NCBI RefSeq assembly: GCF_000741135.1
Contig: NZ_JGYU01000011.1
Coordinates: 21,943-76,274, forward strand
DNA from: Bifidobacterium choerinum
Lineage (GTDB): Bacteria; Actinomycetota; Actinomycetes; Actinomycetales; Bifidobacteriaceae
DNA length: 54,332 nt
Reading direction: 5' to 3'
In this document: in pieces, positions 1 through 9,031 of the stretch
How the letters are laid out: every line of letters begins with the position of its first letter
How positions within the stretch are numbered: position 1 is the first letter of the stretch
Program-made: the position numbers and the translations under genes
The notes under the pieces: model-generated
Database searches by the model: none
What the model saw: the letters and a program-made list of their open reading frames with translations, nothing else
Told to the model about the DNA's origin: nothing

Positions 1-573
1 CGCGCCGCCGTACGGCATGTTCGCCGGAGGCGTGGTCGGCGGATTGCCCGGCTGGGCGGCGCCGCGCACGGCGAAGCGGCGGCGACCGTTGTCCACGAGC
101 AGGAAGAACGCGAGCGCGGCGAACAGGCAGGCTCCCATGTTGACGCTCCACGACCCCCACCACAGGAAGCCGAAGCCGCTGAACCCGCCGATGAGGATGC
201 ACAGGATGACGCCGACGAAGGACCAGTCCCAGTGGCCGTCGATCACCTCCTCGAGCAGGATCCGGTGGTCGAGCTCGTCCGGCAGCAGCAGCCAGCAGAT
301 GCCGTAGAGCACGGCGCCGAAGCCGCCGAGGAAGAACGCGACGACCATCAGGACGCGCACGAGCGTCACGTTCCAGCCGAGTTCGCGGGCGATCGCGCCG
401 CACACGCCGGCGATGACGCGGTCGTTCGTGCGTTCGACGCGGCTTTCGCGGATCCAACGGAAGAAGCTCGCCTCCGGCTTCTGCGCGGCCGGCTGGGGTT
501 GGGCAGTGTATTGCGGTTGACCCTGCTGACCGGGCTGCCCTTGCGGCCTCGGGTTGTACTGTGTGTTGCTCAT
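1..573 (-). CDS. PspC-domain membrane protein (3' end outside window)
   Basis: The protein has a Gln/Pro-rich cytoplasmic N-terminus (about residues 1-35), then a PspC-type segment with 'NDRVIAGVCGAIARELGW' followed by a hydrophobic helix ending in 'GICWLLLPDEL'. Two further hydrophobic segments follow ('VGVILCILIGGFSGFGFLWW' and a later Ala/Leu/Phe stretch). Members of this family sit in the inner membrane and take part in envelope-stress signalling. The ATG at 573 is preceded by TGTAAT and exactly six bases, which suggests a leaderless transcript; there is no Shine-Dalgarno site. The gene is divergent from a PspC-fused sensor kinase, so the two probably share a stress circuit (inference). 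The reading frame is open to the window edge, so the C-terminus is missing. Confidence 0.85.
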   Translation of the reverse strand, partial: MSNTQYNPRPQGQPGQQGQPQYTAQPQPAAQKPEASFFRWIRESRVERTNDRVIAGVCGAIARELGWNVTLVRVLMVVAFFLGGFGAVLYGICWLLLPDELDHRILLEEVIDGHWDWSFVGVILCILIGGFSGFGFLWWGSWSVNMGACLFAALAFFLLVDNGRRRFAVRGAAQPGNPPTTPPANMPYGGA

Positions 574-686
574 GGTTCCATTACAGCAGCCCGAAGGCGT
601 CAAAACCCTCAGGGGACACCCTGATTTCCCCCTGATTCCTCGCCCGGACCCTCGGTTTTCTCCCCGAACGGCGGCACAATGGAGGC

Positions 687-2102
687 ATGTATGACACCTC
701 TTCGACGTCAAGCGCCGCCGTGCGTCCGGCGGCGGCCGGCACGGCGGACGACTTCCGTCCGCTGCATCCGGCGCGGCTGCCGCTGATGCGGCCGCGCAGG
801 GGACGCTGGATCGCCGGCGTCGCGCGCGGCGTCAGCATGCATCTGGGCGTGCATGTGTTCTGGGTGCGGCTCGCCTTCGTTGCGCTGTGCGCGCTGTACG
901 GCGTGGGCCTCGCCGCCTATGTGGCGCTGTGGCTGCTGATCCCGGCCGGCGATCCCGAAGCCGAGGCGCGGCGCATCGCCGCGGCCGCGCATGCCGGCGA
1001 TGCGCCGCTCGCGAAAGGCAACGCGAGTCCCGGAGCGCCTGCCGCGCGCGGCAGTGTCGACGGCGTCGCCGACTACACCGGAATGGGTTCGGCGCCGCCG
1101 GCGATCAGCGGCGAAAACCTCAAACAGCTGTTCGACGAGGCGTCGAAGCCGGCGCTGTTCGCGTCGCTCGGCGTCCTGCTCATCGCCTGCGCGGTCGTCG
1201 TTAACATGGCCGCGTCGCGCGCCGGCGCCTTCCTGCCGGCCGTGCTCGCCGTCGTCGGCCTCGGCGTCGCCTGGATGCGCTACAACGCGCCGCGCGGGCA
1301 GATCACGACGACGGCGATCGGCGTCGCGCTCGAATTCGTCGCCTACGTCGTCTTCCTTGTGCAGCCGCTGTTCGCGCACCACGAGGTCACGCTCGCGCGC
1401 AGCCTCGTCAGCGGCCTGCTGCTCGTGTTCGCCGTCATCGGCACGCTCACGCCGTGGATCATGGCGCTGATGCGCGGGTTCACGAACGAACGCGCGCTCA
1501 AGGAACGCGAGGAGGAACGCGCCGACATGACGGCGCATCTGCACGACGGCGTCCTGCAGACGCTCGCCTTGATCCAGCTGCATGCGAACGAACCGCAGAC
1601 TGTGTTCACGCTCGCACGCTCGCAGGAGCGCGAGCTGCGCAGCTGGCTCTATCAGGAGCGCAAGACCTCGGACCGCTCGGTCAACGCCGGGCTCACGCAG
1701 ATCGCCGCGCAGATCGAGGACAGCCACGGCAGGCCGATCGACGTCGTCACCGTCGGCGACGCGCGGCCAAGCGCGCAGACGGACGCGCTGCTCGATGCCG
1801 CCGCGCAGGCGATGGTCAACGCGGTGACGCACGGCGGCGAACCGGTCTCCGTGTACTGCGAGGTGTCGGACACGCTCGTCGAGGTGTTCGTGCGCGACCA
1901 CGGCGACGGCTTTAGCATGGAGGACGTGCCGCCCGAACGGCTCGGCATCCGCGAGTCGATCATCGGACGGATCAGAAGGCGCGGCGGCAGCGTGGAGATC
2001 GTCTCGAGGCCCGGATGGGGCACCGAGGTGCGCATGCACATGCCGATCGCCGCGCCGGACGGCGCGCATGCGGCGCCGGATGAGGGAAAGGAACGGGCAT
2101 GA
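687..2102 (+). CDS. PspC-fused sensor histidine kinase (HisKA_3 type)
   Basis: 471 residues. Residues about 30-90 form a PspC domain ('GRWIAGVARGVSMHLGV', then a membrane helix ending 'LWLLIPAGDP'). Further membrane helices lie at about 157-174, 181-197, 209-230 and 240-262. The dimerisation helix carries the H box 'AHLHDGVLQTLALIQ' (His286 is the likely phosphoacceptor). A HATPase_c domain follows, with an N-box-like 'AMVNAVTHG' and 'RDHGDGF'. The gene overlaps the next one by ATGA, so kinase and regulator are translationally coupled. CACAAT plus six bases precedes the ATG; the GGAGG one base upstream is too close to act as a normal ribosome site, so leaderless initiation is possible. The ligand is unknown; PspC suggests membrane stress. 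Confidence 0.9.
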   Translation: MYDTSSTSSAAVRPAAAGTADDFRPLHPARLPLMRPRRGRWIAGVARGVSMHLGVHVFWVRLAFVALCALYGVGLAAYVALWLLIPAGDPEAEARRIAAAAHAGDAPLAKGNASPGAPAARGSVDGVADYTGMGSAPPAISGENLKQLFDEASKPALFASLGVLLIACAVVVNMAASRAGAFLPAVLAVVGLGVAWMRYNAPRGQITTTAIGVALEFVAYVVFLVQPLFAHHEVTLARSLVSGLLLVFAVIGTLTPWIMALMRGFTNERALKEREEERADMTAHLHDGVLQTLALIQLHANEPQTVFTLARSQERELRSWLYQERKTSDRSVNAGLTQIAAQIEDSHGRPIDVVTVGDARPSAQTDALLDAAAQAMVNAVTHGGEPVSVYCEVSDTLVEVFVRDHGDGFSMEDVPPERLGIRESIIGRIRRRGGSVEIVSRPGWGTEVRMHMPIAAPDGAHAAPDEGKERA

Positions 2103-2794
2103 GCGAACAGGACGGGTCGTCGCGGCCGCGGGCGCGCATCGCCGTCGTCGACGACCATGAGATGTTCAGGGCGGGCGTCATCGCGACGCTCGCGCCGACC
2201 TTCGACGTCGTCGGGCAGGCGGCGGACGTCGAATCGTCGGTGATGATGATCGCGGACACGCAGCCGGACGTCGTGCTGCTCGACGTGCATGTGCCAGGAG
2301 GTGCGGGCGGAGGCGGCGCCGAGATCCTGACGAAGTCGCGGCCATTGTCCCCCGATTCGGCGTTCCTCGCGCTGTCGGTCTCCGATTCGGCGCAGGACGT
2401 CGGCGCCGTCATCCGCGCCGGCGCGCGCGGCTATGTGACGAAGACGATCACCGGCAACGAGCTGATCCATTCGATCGAGCAGGTCGCCGACGGCTACGCG
2501 GTCTTCTCCCCCAAGCTCGCCGGATTCGTGCTCTCGGCCTTCCAGGGCGCGCCGCCGACCGCCGACGACGGCGCGGACCGGCAGGTGCACGACAGCGAGC
2601 TCGACCGCCTGTCGACGCGCGAACAGGAGGTCATGCGCCTCATCGCGCGCGGCTACACGTACAAGGAGGTCGCCGCCGAACTGTTCATCTCGGTGAAGAC
2701 CGTCGAGACGCACGTCAGCTCGGTGCTGCGCAAGCTGCAGCTGTCGAACCGCAACGAACTGACGTTGTGGGCCGCCGACCGCCACATCGTCTGA
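2099..2794 (+). CDS. LuxR/NarL-family response regulator
   Basis: 231 residues. The receiver domain starts with 'IAVVDDHEMFRAG' (acidic pair D18/D19), the phosphoacceptor is D62 in 'VVLLDVHVPGG', and the conserved Lys lies in 'GYVTKT'. The C-terminal LuxR helix-turn-helix is clear: 'LSTREQEVMRLIARGYTYKE' through 'SVKTVETHVSSVLRKL'. It overlaps the sensor kinase by 4 nt and is its cognate partner by position. A Gly-rich insertion ('GGAGGGGAE') follows the phosphorylation site. Likely targets include the neighbouring PspC gene (inference). Confidence 0.95.
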   Translation: MSEQDGSSRPRARIAVVDDHEMFRAGVIATLAPTFDVVGQAADVESSVMMIADTQPDVVLLDVHVPGGAGGGGAEILTKSRPLSPDSAFLALSVSDSAQDVGAVIRAGARGYVTKTITGNELIHSIEQVADGYAVFSPKLAGFVLSAFQGAPPTADDGADRQVHDSELDRLSTREQEVMRLIARGYTYKEVAAELFISVKTVETHVSSVLRKLQLSNRNELTLWAADRHIV

Positions 2795-2947
2795 GCGATT
2801 GCGTAGGCGCGCGACACGGCATACGATTCGAACATCCGTTCGCACAAGGCGATCGCGACGACGGCGTGTGCCACGGCCGATGCCCTACGATGGTGCTCAG
2901 CGAGACGGCGGCGCAGCGGGCGCCGCCCGGACGGAAAGGCGGCTGCG

Positions 2948-5155
2948 ATGGCGCACGACGAGGACGACCTGCTGGCGAAGCTGACGCGGTTCAGCGAAGG
3001 CGTCGCGCCGCCCTTCGCGCAAGCCGACACGACGGACGCGACAACGGACGGCACAGGCGATGCGAACGGCACAGGCGACATGAACGATACGAATGTCGCC
3101 GATGACGGCGCCGGATTCGACGTCGACGAGTTCCTGCACGGCCTCGACGCGATCTTCGCCCGCCACGAAGCGGCCACGAAGGCCGAACCCTATCTGCTCG
3201 ACGCGATGGACCTGGCCGAGAACGCCGGCGACCTTCCCGGCCTGCTCACCGTGCTCAACGAGACGATGGGCTTCTACCGCTCGCAGTCGCGCCACAAGGA
3301 CAACCAGTGGATCATCCAGCGGGCGATCGAGCTCGCGCTGCGCCTCGGACTCGAAGGCACCGAAGCATGGGCGACGACGCTCATCAACGCGGCCACGTCG
3401 CAGCGCGCCGCCGGCAACTACGAGCAGGCCGAGGAACTCTACCGTCAGGCGCTCGACTGCGCCGACCATGTCTACGACGCCGACGACCGACGGCTCGCGG
3501 CGCTGCACAACAACCTGTCGATGCTCTACGGCGAAACCGACCGTCCCGCCCAGGCCGTGGCCGAACTACGCGAGGCGCTCGCGATCCTCGAACACGGCAG
3601 CCCCGACCCGGACACCGACGTCGACGTCGCCTCCACCTGCGCGAACCTCGCGCTCGCGCTGCTCGCCGAGGCGACGGCGGGCGACAACGACGCCGACACG
3701 ACATCCGCGGCGCTTGACGAGGCGCGCGCATGCGCCTCACGGGCGCTGGCGATTTACCGCGCCGCCGACGCCGAGGGCAGCGCGCACTACGCATCGGCGC
3801 TCGCGACGGCCGCACAGGTGGCGTTCGCATGCGGCGATTTCACGGGCGCCGTCGCACGCTACGAACGCGCGCTCGCCATCATCGGCGCATGCTACGGCGA
3901 GCACACCGACTACTACCGCGTCACCGAAGCCAATCTCGGCAAGGCGCGCGAGGCACTGCGCGCGGCCGGCGCGTCGGCTGGCGAAGCCGCGGCGAACGCG
4001 CGGGACGAGAACCCGCAGTCCGCCGGCATGGCAGGCAGCGGTACAACGAACGACGCGACGGGCAGCGGCGCGGCAGGCACCATGACCCAGGCATCCGAGG
4101 CATCATCCAGCACGGCGCCGTCCGACGCGGCCGCTTCTCCGCGTCGCAGCGGCCTGCAGCTCGCTCGCGATTTCTGGCTCGCTTACGGCAGGCCGATGCT
4201 CGAGGAACGCTATCCGGACTACGTGGGCCGCATCGCGGCGGGTCTCGTCGGCCCGGGTTCGGAATGCTTCGGCTTCGACGACGCGCTCTCCGAGGACCAT
4301 GACTTCGGCGCGCGCTTCTGCCTGTGGCTCACCGACGACGACTATGCGAGGATCGGCGAGCAGCTGCAGCGCGACTACGAGGCGCTGCCGCGCGAGTTCG
4401 ACGGCGTCACGCGTTCCGCCACGACGCCGCGCGCGTCCGGCGGCGGCCGGCGCGACGGCGTGTTCCCGATCGGCGGCTTCTTCACGGCGCTCACCGGATA
4501 CGCGAGCGCGCCGGGCGCCGACGAGCCGCATCGCTGGATGATGCTCGACGAGGCCACGTTGGCGAACGCGACGAACGGGCGCGTCTTCGCAGACCCGTTC
4601 GGCGCGTTCTCGAAGGCGCGCCAGTCGTTCAGGATGATGCCGGACGACGTGCGGCTCGCATGGATCTCGCGGCGTCTGGGGATGATCGCGCAGGCCGGCC
4701 AGTACAACGTGCCGCGCATGCTCGCGCGCGGCGACGGCGCGGCAGCGTGGCTGTGCATCGACGAGTTCACGATGGCCGTCTCCTCGCTTGTGTTCCTGCT
4801 CAACAATCCGGTGACGGTCGGCTATGCGCCGTACTACAAGTGGCGTTTCGCCGCGCTGCGCGCATTGAGCCGGCGCGCCGGCATGCGATTGGCCGGCGTG
4901 TGCGACGAGCTCGAGGCGCTGCTGCGCCGCTCGTCGGCCGCCTGCTTCGGCGGTGCGGGCTTCGGCGAAGGCGGCTCCGGCGCCGCGCCGCATATCGAGG
5001 CCGTCGAGCGCACGATCGAGGCGATCTGCGCGCAGATCGTCGAGGAGCTGCAACGGCAGGGCCTGACCGATTCGGACGCCGACTTCCTCGAATGGCAGCG
5101 CCCGTATGTGGAGGCGCACATCCACGACCCCTCGCCATGCCTGCACAGCCTGTGA
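2948..5155 (+). CDS. TPR protein with C-terminal DUF4037 nucleotidyltransferase-like domain
   Basis: 735 residues. The N-terminus is acidic and Thr/Asp-rich. Residues about 85-340 are helical tetratricopeptide-like repeats ('NAATSQRAAGNYEQAEELYRQAL', 'HNNLSMLYGETDRPAQAVAE'). After a Ser/Ala/Thr-rich linker (about 345-400) comes a DUF4037-like domain. At residues 437-453 it has Gly-Ser, eleven residues, then D450-H-D452-F, which fits the nucleotidyltransferase signature G[GS]-x(9-13)-D-h-[DE]-h. The DUF4037-typical 'YAPYYKWRF' lies near 630. The start has GGAAAGG upstream. A DUF4125 gene follows 50 bases later. No function is established; an enzyme acting on a nucleotide or a protein partner is an inference. 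Confidence 0.8.
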   Translation: MAHDEDDLLAKLTRFSEGVAPPFAQADTTDATTDGTGDANGTGDMNDTNVADDGAGFDVDEFLHGLDAIFARHEAATKAEPYLLDAMDLAENAGDLPGLLTVLNETMGFYRSQSRHKDNQWIIQRAIELALRLGLEGTEAWATTLINAATSQRAAGNYEQAEELYRQALDCADHVYDADDRRLAALHNNLSMLYGETDRPAQAVAELREALAILEHGSPDPDTDVDVASTCANLALALLAEATAGDNDADTTSAALDEARACASRALAIYRAADAEGSAHYASALATAAQVAFACGDFTGAVARYERALAIIGACYGEHTDYYRVTEANLGKAREALRAAGASAGEAAANARDENPQSAGMAGSGTTNDATGSGAAGTMTQASEASSSTAPSDAAASPRRSGLQLARDFWLAYGRPMLEERYPDYVGRIAAGLVGPGSECFGFDDALSEDHDFGARFCLWLTDDDYARIGEQLQRDYEALPREFDGVTRSATTPRASGGGRRDGVFPIGGFFTALTGYASAPGADEPHRWMMLDEATLANATNGRVFADPFGAFSKARQSFRMMPDDVRLAWISRRLGMIAQAGQYNVPRMLARGDGAAAWLCIDEFTMAVSSLVFLLNNPVTVGYAPYYKWRFAALRALSRRAGMRLAGVCDELEALLRRSSAACFGGAGFGEGGSGAAPHIEAVERTIEAICAQIVEELQRQGLTDSDADFLEWQRPYVEAHIHDPSPCLHSL

Positions 5156-5205
5156 CGGCCGCATGGCACGACCACATCGGATATGACCACATCAGAAACG
5201 GAGCC

Positions 5206-5922
5206 ATGATGACGCAAGCACATGATGCGACGCAGGACGACGGCTCGCTGCCGGACGACGAACGCACGGCGCTCGTCGAGCAGATCGTGCGGCATGAATG
5301 GAACATGTTCCAGCGCACGACGAACGAAGGCGGCCGTGCCGCCTGCCAGGGCAACTGGCCGATGTTCGCGCTGATGCGCACAAGCCAGTTCATGCCGTGG
5401 CCGATCGAGCTCATCAGGTCGTATCTGCAGGATCTGGTCGACGCCAAACATCGGGGCCGCAACCTCGTCGAGGAGAAATACGCACGCATGATGGCATCGA
5501 CCGACCCGGAACGCTACCGGCGCGACATCGCCCCGTATATCCCGGCGCTCGACGACGCGCGCGTCGCTCGGCAGGAGCGGATCGTGGCATGTCAGCTCGA
5601 CTGGGCGCGCGACTTCACCACGCGTTTCCCCCACATCGGCGCGAACATGCGTGTGCTGACGAGCGATCAGGACACCGGCGAACAGACTTCGTACGAGACG
5701 TATCTGCGCGGGGAATTGGGCACCTACTCGCCACGCACATTGGGGTTGTACGAGGATTTCGTCATGCGGCTGCAGGCGCAGGGCGGCAATCTCACGCAGC
5801 TGACGGTGGCATGGACGATGCGGCTGGCGGGCAGCGGCTCCCTTGACGAAGCGGAACAGGTGCAAGGCGGTTCGCCACGCGATCGACAGGGAGGCAGGCA
5901 CGCCGATGCGGACGCGATTTGA
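5206..5922 (+). CDS. DUF4125 family protein
   Basis: 238 residues, soluble, no signal peptide. The conserved-looking core is at residues 29-65, with E31-W32, 'NEGGRAACQ' and 'FALMRTSQFMPW', typical of DUF4125. A second block is 'RQERIVACQLDWARDFTTRF'. Two adjacent ATG codons exist (5206 and 5209); GGAG at 5200-5203 is better spaced for 5209. The gene directly follows the TPR-DUF4037 gene on the same strand and is probably co-transcribed. This pairing suggests a functional unit of unknown role. The last 30 residues are Gly/Asp/Arg-rich and look disordered. Confidence 0.8.
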   Translation: MMTQAHDATQDDGSLPDDERTALVEQIVRHEWNMFQRTTNEGGRAACQGNWPMFALMRTSQFMPWPIELIRSYLQDLVDAKHRGRNLVEEKYARMMASTDPERYRRDIAPYIPALDDARVARQERIVACQLDWARDFTTRFPHIGANMRVLTSDQDTGEQTSYETYLRGELGTYSPRTLGLYEDFVMRLQAQGGNLTQLTVAWTMRLAGSGSLDEAEQVQGGSPRDRQGGRHADADAI

Positions 5923-5968
5923 GCTTTGCGCCGAAGAATCGGCAAGCCTGACGATACAGTGAGGAACC

Positions 5969-7585
5969 GTGCAGCATTTCTGGAAGCAATTCGCATGGAC
6001 GCTTGTCGCATCGACGGTCACACTCGCGTTTTTCCTCGGCGTGAGCGCGTTGATGATGCCGCCATGGCGCATCGAACCGCTCAGCGCGCATATCACCGTC
6101 TCGACGTCCGACACCGCGATCGCCGCCGATGGCATCACGACGCCCCAGGAAGGCACCTACAAAGTCAAGGAATCGAAGATTCGGCTCAGGATCAGCGGCG
6201 GCAGGACCGTCGATGCGATCGTGCGCGAGCCGATCGGCGCGCCGAAGGGGCGCCCCGCATGCTCCTTCGTGCACGGCGCCGGCACCGGCAAGGCCTCCGA
6301 GGTCTACGGCGACATCGCCGGCGCGATGGCGTCGGCCGGCATCACGACGCTCGTGCAGGACAAGCGCCTCGACAACTACACACCGCTGTCGCGCGACTAC
6401 CTGTCGAACGCCGAGGACTATCTCGCCGGCCTCGACGCGCTGCGCGCATGGCCGGGCGTCGACGCCGCGAAGGCCGGCATCTACGCGGAATCGGAAGGCA
6501 CCTGGATCGCGACGCTGATGGCGGATCGGGACAAGGACATCGCGTTCGCGATCCTGACCTCCGCCCCGGTGTTCTCCCCCCGCCAGCAGATGGCGATGGC
6601 GGCGACGCAATACCTCAACATCATCGGCGCGCCGAGCGGCGTCATCGGCATCATCCCGAAGCTCATCAGCCTCGACTTCGCCCCCTTCGGCCTCAACTAC
6701 GCCGACTTCGACGCGGCCGCCTACCGGCACAACCTGACGATGCCACTGCTCGTCAACTACGGCACACGCGACCCGTCGATGCCGTGCGAGCAGGGCGCGC
6801 AGCAGCTCATCCGCGACGCCCATGACGTCGGCAACGAGAACGTGACGGTGCGCTACTACCCGACGAACCACCAGATGCGCACCGGTTCGTCGCTGTCATT
6901 GCCTGGCCTGCAGCTCGAGAAGCACTACACGCACAACCTTGAGGACTGGGTGAACGCGGTGGCCGCCGGCGCGACGGCGACGGACTGGACGACACCGCCG
7001 ATCGCCGGCGCGCAGCCGTTCCAGGAGTTTGCGGTCCCGGCCAGCGTCAGGCCCGGCTGCATCCATTCGCTGCTCGAGGTGCTCGTCGTCGCCCTGCTCG
7101 TCGTCCTGCTGTGGCTCATCGTCGTCATCTGCTGCCTGATCACGTTCCTGCGCCGCCACCACTGCGACGCCGAATCACCGGGGCGCAAGGGGCATACGCT
7201 CGTGCACCGGTATACGGCGCAGTCGAGGGCGCTCATCATCGGCAACATCATCCTCACGCCGACGCTCACCTGCGGCTTCCTCGCCTACTTCGCGTTCGTC
7301 GCGCGCGCCGCGCTCAAACTCGAGGACGATGCGGCGACGCTCGAAGCCGGATGGGTCGCGCTGCGCATCGGCGCGTTCATCGCGATCGCGATGCTGTGCT
7401 GGCTGTGGATCCGCCTGTATTTCTTCTACGGCCCCGGCGAACTCGACCCGCGCGACGCCGACCACGACCTCCCGCGCAAGGAATACCGCATGGCACGCGG
7501 TCACAGCTGGATCATCGGCATGCTGTCCGTCTGCGTGCTGCTCGCGCTGGCGCTCGCCGACTTCTTCGGCCTCATCGGCTCATGA
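5969..7585 (+). CDS. membrane-anchored alpha/beta hydrolase
   Basis: 538 residues from a GTG start. A signal-anchor helix lies at about 10-30. An alpha/beta hydrolase domain follows: oxyanion-type 'HGAGTG' at 102-107, a nucleophile elbow with Ser175 in A-E-S-E-G (Ala replaces the first Gly of G-x-S-x-G), candidate acid D268 in 'YGTRDPSMP' and His301 in 'PTNHQM'. After about residue 355 come four hydrophobic helices, ending in 'CVLLALALADFFGLIG'. The hydrolase domain would face outside (inference). TACAGT lies eight bases before the GTG and GAGGAA two bases before it, so the mode of initiation is uncertain. Substrate unknown; an esterase or lipase-like activity is possible. Confidence 0.8.
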   Translation: MQHFWKQFAWTLVASTVTLAFFLGVSALMMPPWRIEPLSAHITVSTSDTAIAADGITTPQEGTYKVKESKIRLRISGGRTVDAIVREPIGAPKGRPACSFVHGAGTGKASEVYGDIAGAMASAGITTLVQDKRLDNYTPLSRDYLSNAEDYLAGLDALRAWPGVDAAKAGIYAESEGTWIATLMADRDKDIAFAILTSAPVFSPRQQMAMAATQYLNIIGAPSGVIGIIPKLISLDFAPFGLNYADFDAAAYRHNLTMPLLVNYGTRDPSMPCEQGAQQLIRDAHDVGNENVTVRYYPTNHQMRTGSSLSLPGLQLEKHYTHNLEDWVNAVAAGATATDWTTPPIAGAQPFQEFAVPASVRPGCIHSLLEVLVVALLVVLLWLIVVICCLITFLRRHHCDAESPGRKGHTLVHRYTAQSRALIIGNIILTPTLTCGFLAYFAFVARAALKLEDDAATLEAGWVALRIGAFIAIAMLCWLWIRLYFFYGPGELDPRDADHDLPRKEYRMARGHSWIIGMLSVCVLLALALADFFGLIGS

Positions 7586-7594
7586 GACCTTGCA

Positions 7595-7654
7595 TGTGCA
7601 AACGGCGGGCCGTCCGCGGAAAATGGACTCCGCGGACGGCCCGCCGTTTGCACA
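7595..7654. terminator. perfect 26-bp inverted repeat, bidirectional terminator
   Basis: Arms 7595-7620 and 7629-7654 are exact reverse complements, with an 8-base loop. It lies between convergent stop codons of the hydrolase (+) and the aminotransferase (-). There is no T-run on either side, so termination would rely on stem strength. Confidence 0.8.
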
Positions 7655-7668
7655 GGGCTACGTGAGGC

Positions 7669-9006
7669 TCAGGCCTTCGTGCCGACGACATCCCTGACCG
7701 CCTTGTCGAAGGCGTCGATGAACCAGTCGAAATCCGCCTCGGTCGTCGTAATGTTCGGATAGACGCGCAGGATCGTGTCGTCGTTCGTCGACGTCATCGT
7801 ATGCACGTGGTACTTCTGCGCCATGACGGCGGCCACGCGGTTCGCATAGCCGACGCCGTCGGCGTCCACGCCGAACTTGAGGCCGATCATGAAGCCGCGG
7901 CCGCGGATCTCCGCGATGACGTCCGGATACTTCTGGTGGATCTCCTCGAGCTTGGCGAAGATGTACTTGCTCTTCTCGCGGACCTGGCCCGCCACGTCGT
8001 GCTCGATCATGTACTGCAACGCACTGAGCGCGACGGCCGCCGAGATGTTGTTGTCCTGGTAGGTGGCCGTATGCATCATCGCGCTGTCGTAGGATCCGTA
8101 GGCCTCCCGATACAGGCTGTCCTTGACCTGGATGCCCGAGACCGGCAGCACGCCGTCGCTCATGCCCTTCGCGAAGGTGAACGCATCCGGGACGAGTCCC
8201 TCGTAGTACTGATGCGCCCAGACGTAGCCGGTGCGGCACGAGCCGGCCTGCACCTCGTCCATGATCATGTAGACGCCGTACTCGTCGCACAGGCGGCGGA
8301 TCGTCGGGAAGTAGTCGTCCGGAGGCACGACGACGCCGCCCTCGCCTTGGATCGTCTCGGCGATGAACGCGATGACGTCGCCCTTCTTGAACTCCTCCTC
8401 GACGGCCTCGAGGTCGCCGTACGGCACATAGGTGTGGTCGGAGATGACCGGCTGCCAACGGCGCCACACGTCCTTGCCGCCGGCGCTGACGGCGCCGAGC
8501 GTCTTGCCGTGGAAGGAGTTGAGCGTCGAGACGATGCGCTTGCGCTCCGGATGATTGCGCCCCGCGGCGATGCGCACAAGCTTGAGCACGGCCTCGACGG
8601 CCTCCGCGCCGCCTCCGCCGTTGACGATCGTACGGGTCAGTTCCGGCGTGACGAGCGCCATGTCATGTGCGAAGGCCGCCGTGATCGGCTTGAGCGCAAG
8701 CGGATCCATCGTCAGCGGCTTCGTGGCGAGGTACTTGCGCACGTTCTCGACGATGAACGGATTGTTGTGCCCAAGCAGATAGACGCCGACGCAGCCGATG
8801 AAGTCGAGTCGCTTGTTTCCTTCCGCGTCCCAGATATAGCAACCCTCGGCGCGTTTGATGTCGAAGGTCAGTCCACCGGCGAGGCCGAGTTTCGTGCGGT
8901 ACTCGTTCATATGCTTGAGCTGCATGTCCTTGACCTGGTCCTCGGTCAGGTCGAAGGCCTCGTCGAGGCTGATGAATCCCGGATACAGTTCGGATGCGGC
9001 AGTCAT
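7669..9006 (-). CDS. class III PLP-dependent aminotransferase (putrescine aminotransferase-like)
   Basis: 445 residues. Family features are 'SFHGKTLGAVSAGGK', the cofactor-contacting 'MIMDEVQAGSCRTGYVWAHQ', the PLP-lysine region 'FTFAKGMSDG' and 'HTATYQDNNISAAVALSAL'. These resemble omega-aminotransferases acting on putrescine, ornithine, lysine or GABA; putrescine aminotransferase is the closest match from memory. The substrate cannot be fixed. 'GSCRTG' replaces the usual 'GxGRTG', and a Gly-rich 'VNGGGGAEAVE' replaces the usual 'NSGTEA'. I place the start at the ATG (9006), not the upstream TTG (9012), because AAGGA sits seven bases before the ATG and only one base before the TTG. An operator-like palindrome lies 26 bases upstream. 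Confidence 0.88.
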   Translation of the reverse strand: MTAASELYPGFISLDEAFDLTEDQVKDMQLKHMNEYRTKLGLAGGLTFDIKRAEGCYIWDAEGNKRLDFIGCVGVYLLGHNNPFIVENVRKYLATKPLTMDPLALKPITAAFAHDMALVTPELTRTIVNGGGGAEAVEAVLKLVRIAAGRNHPERKRIVSTLNSFHGKTLGAVSAGGKDVWRRWQPVISDHTYVPYGDLEAVEEEFKKGDVIAFIAETIQGEGGVVVPPDDYFPTIRRLCDEYGVYMIMDEVQAGSCRTGYVWAHQYYEGLVPDAFTFAKGMSDGVLPVSGIQVKDSLYREAYGSYDSAMMHTATYQDNNISAAVALSALQYMIEHDVAGQVREKSKYIFAKLEEIHQKYPDVIAEIRGRGFMIGLKFGVDADGVGYANRVAAVMAQKYHVHTMTSTNDDTILRVYPNITTTEADFDWFIDAFDKAVRDVVGTKA

Positions 9007-9031
9007 GGTCAAATCCTTCCGTTTCTTGTTT

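Noticed and set aside
708..2069. 453-residue open frame antisense to the sensor kinase
   Set aside because: Arg/Asp/His-rich shadow, and the kinase motifs are on the plus strand.
9007..9012. TTG start for the aminotransferase
   Set aside because: The ribosome site would be one base away; ATG 9006 has normal spacing.
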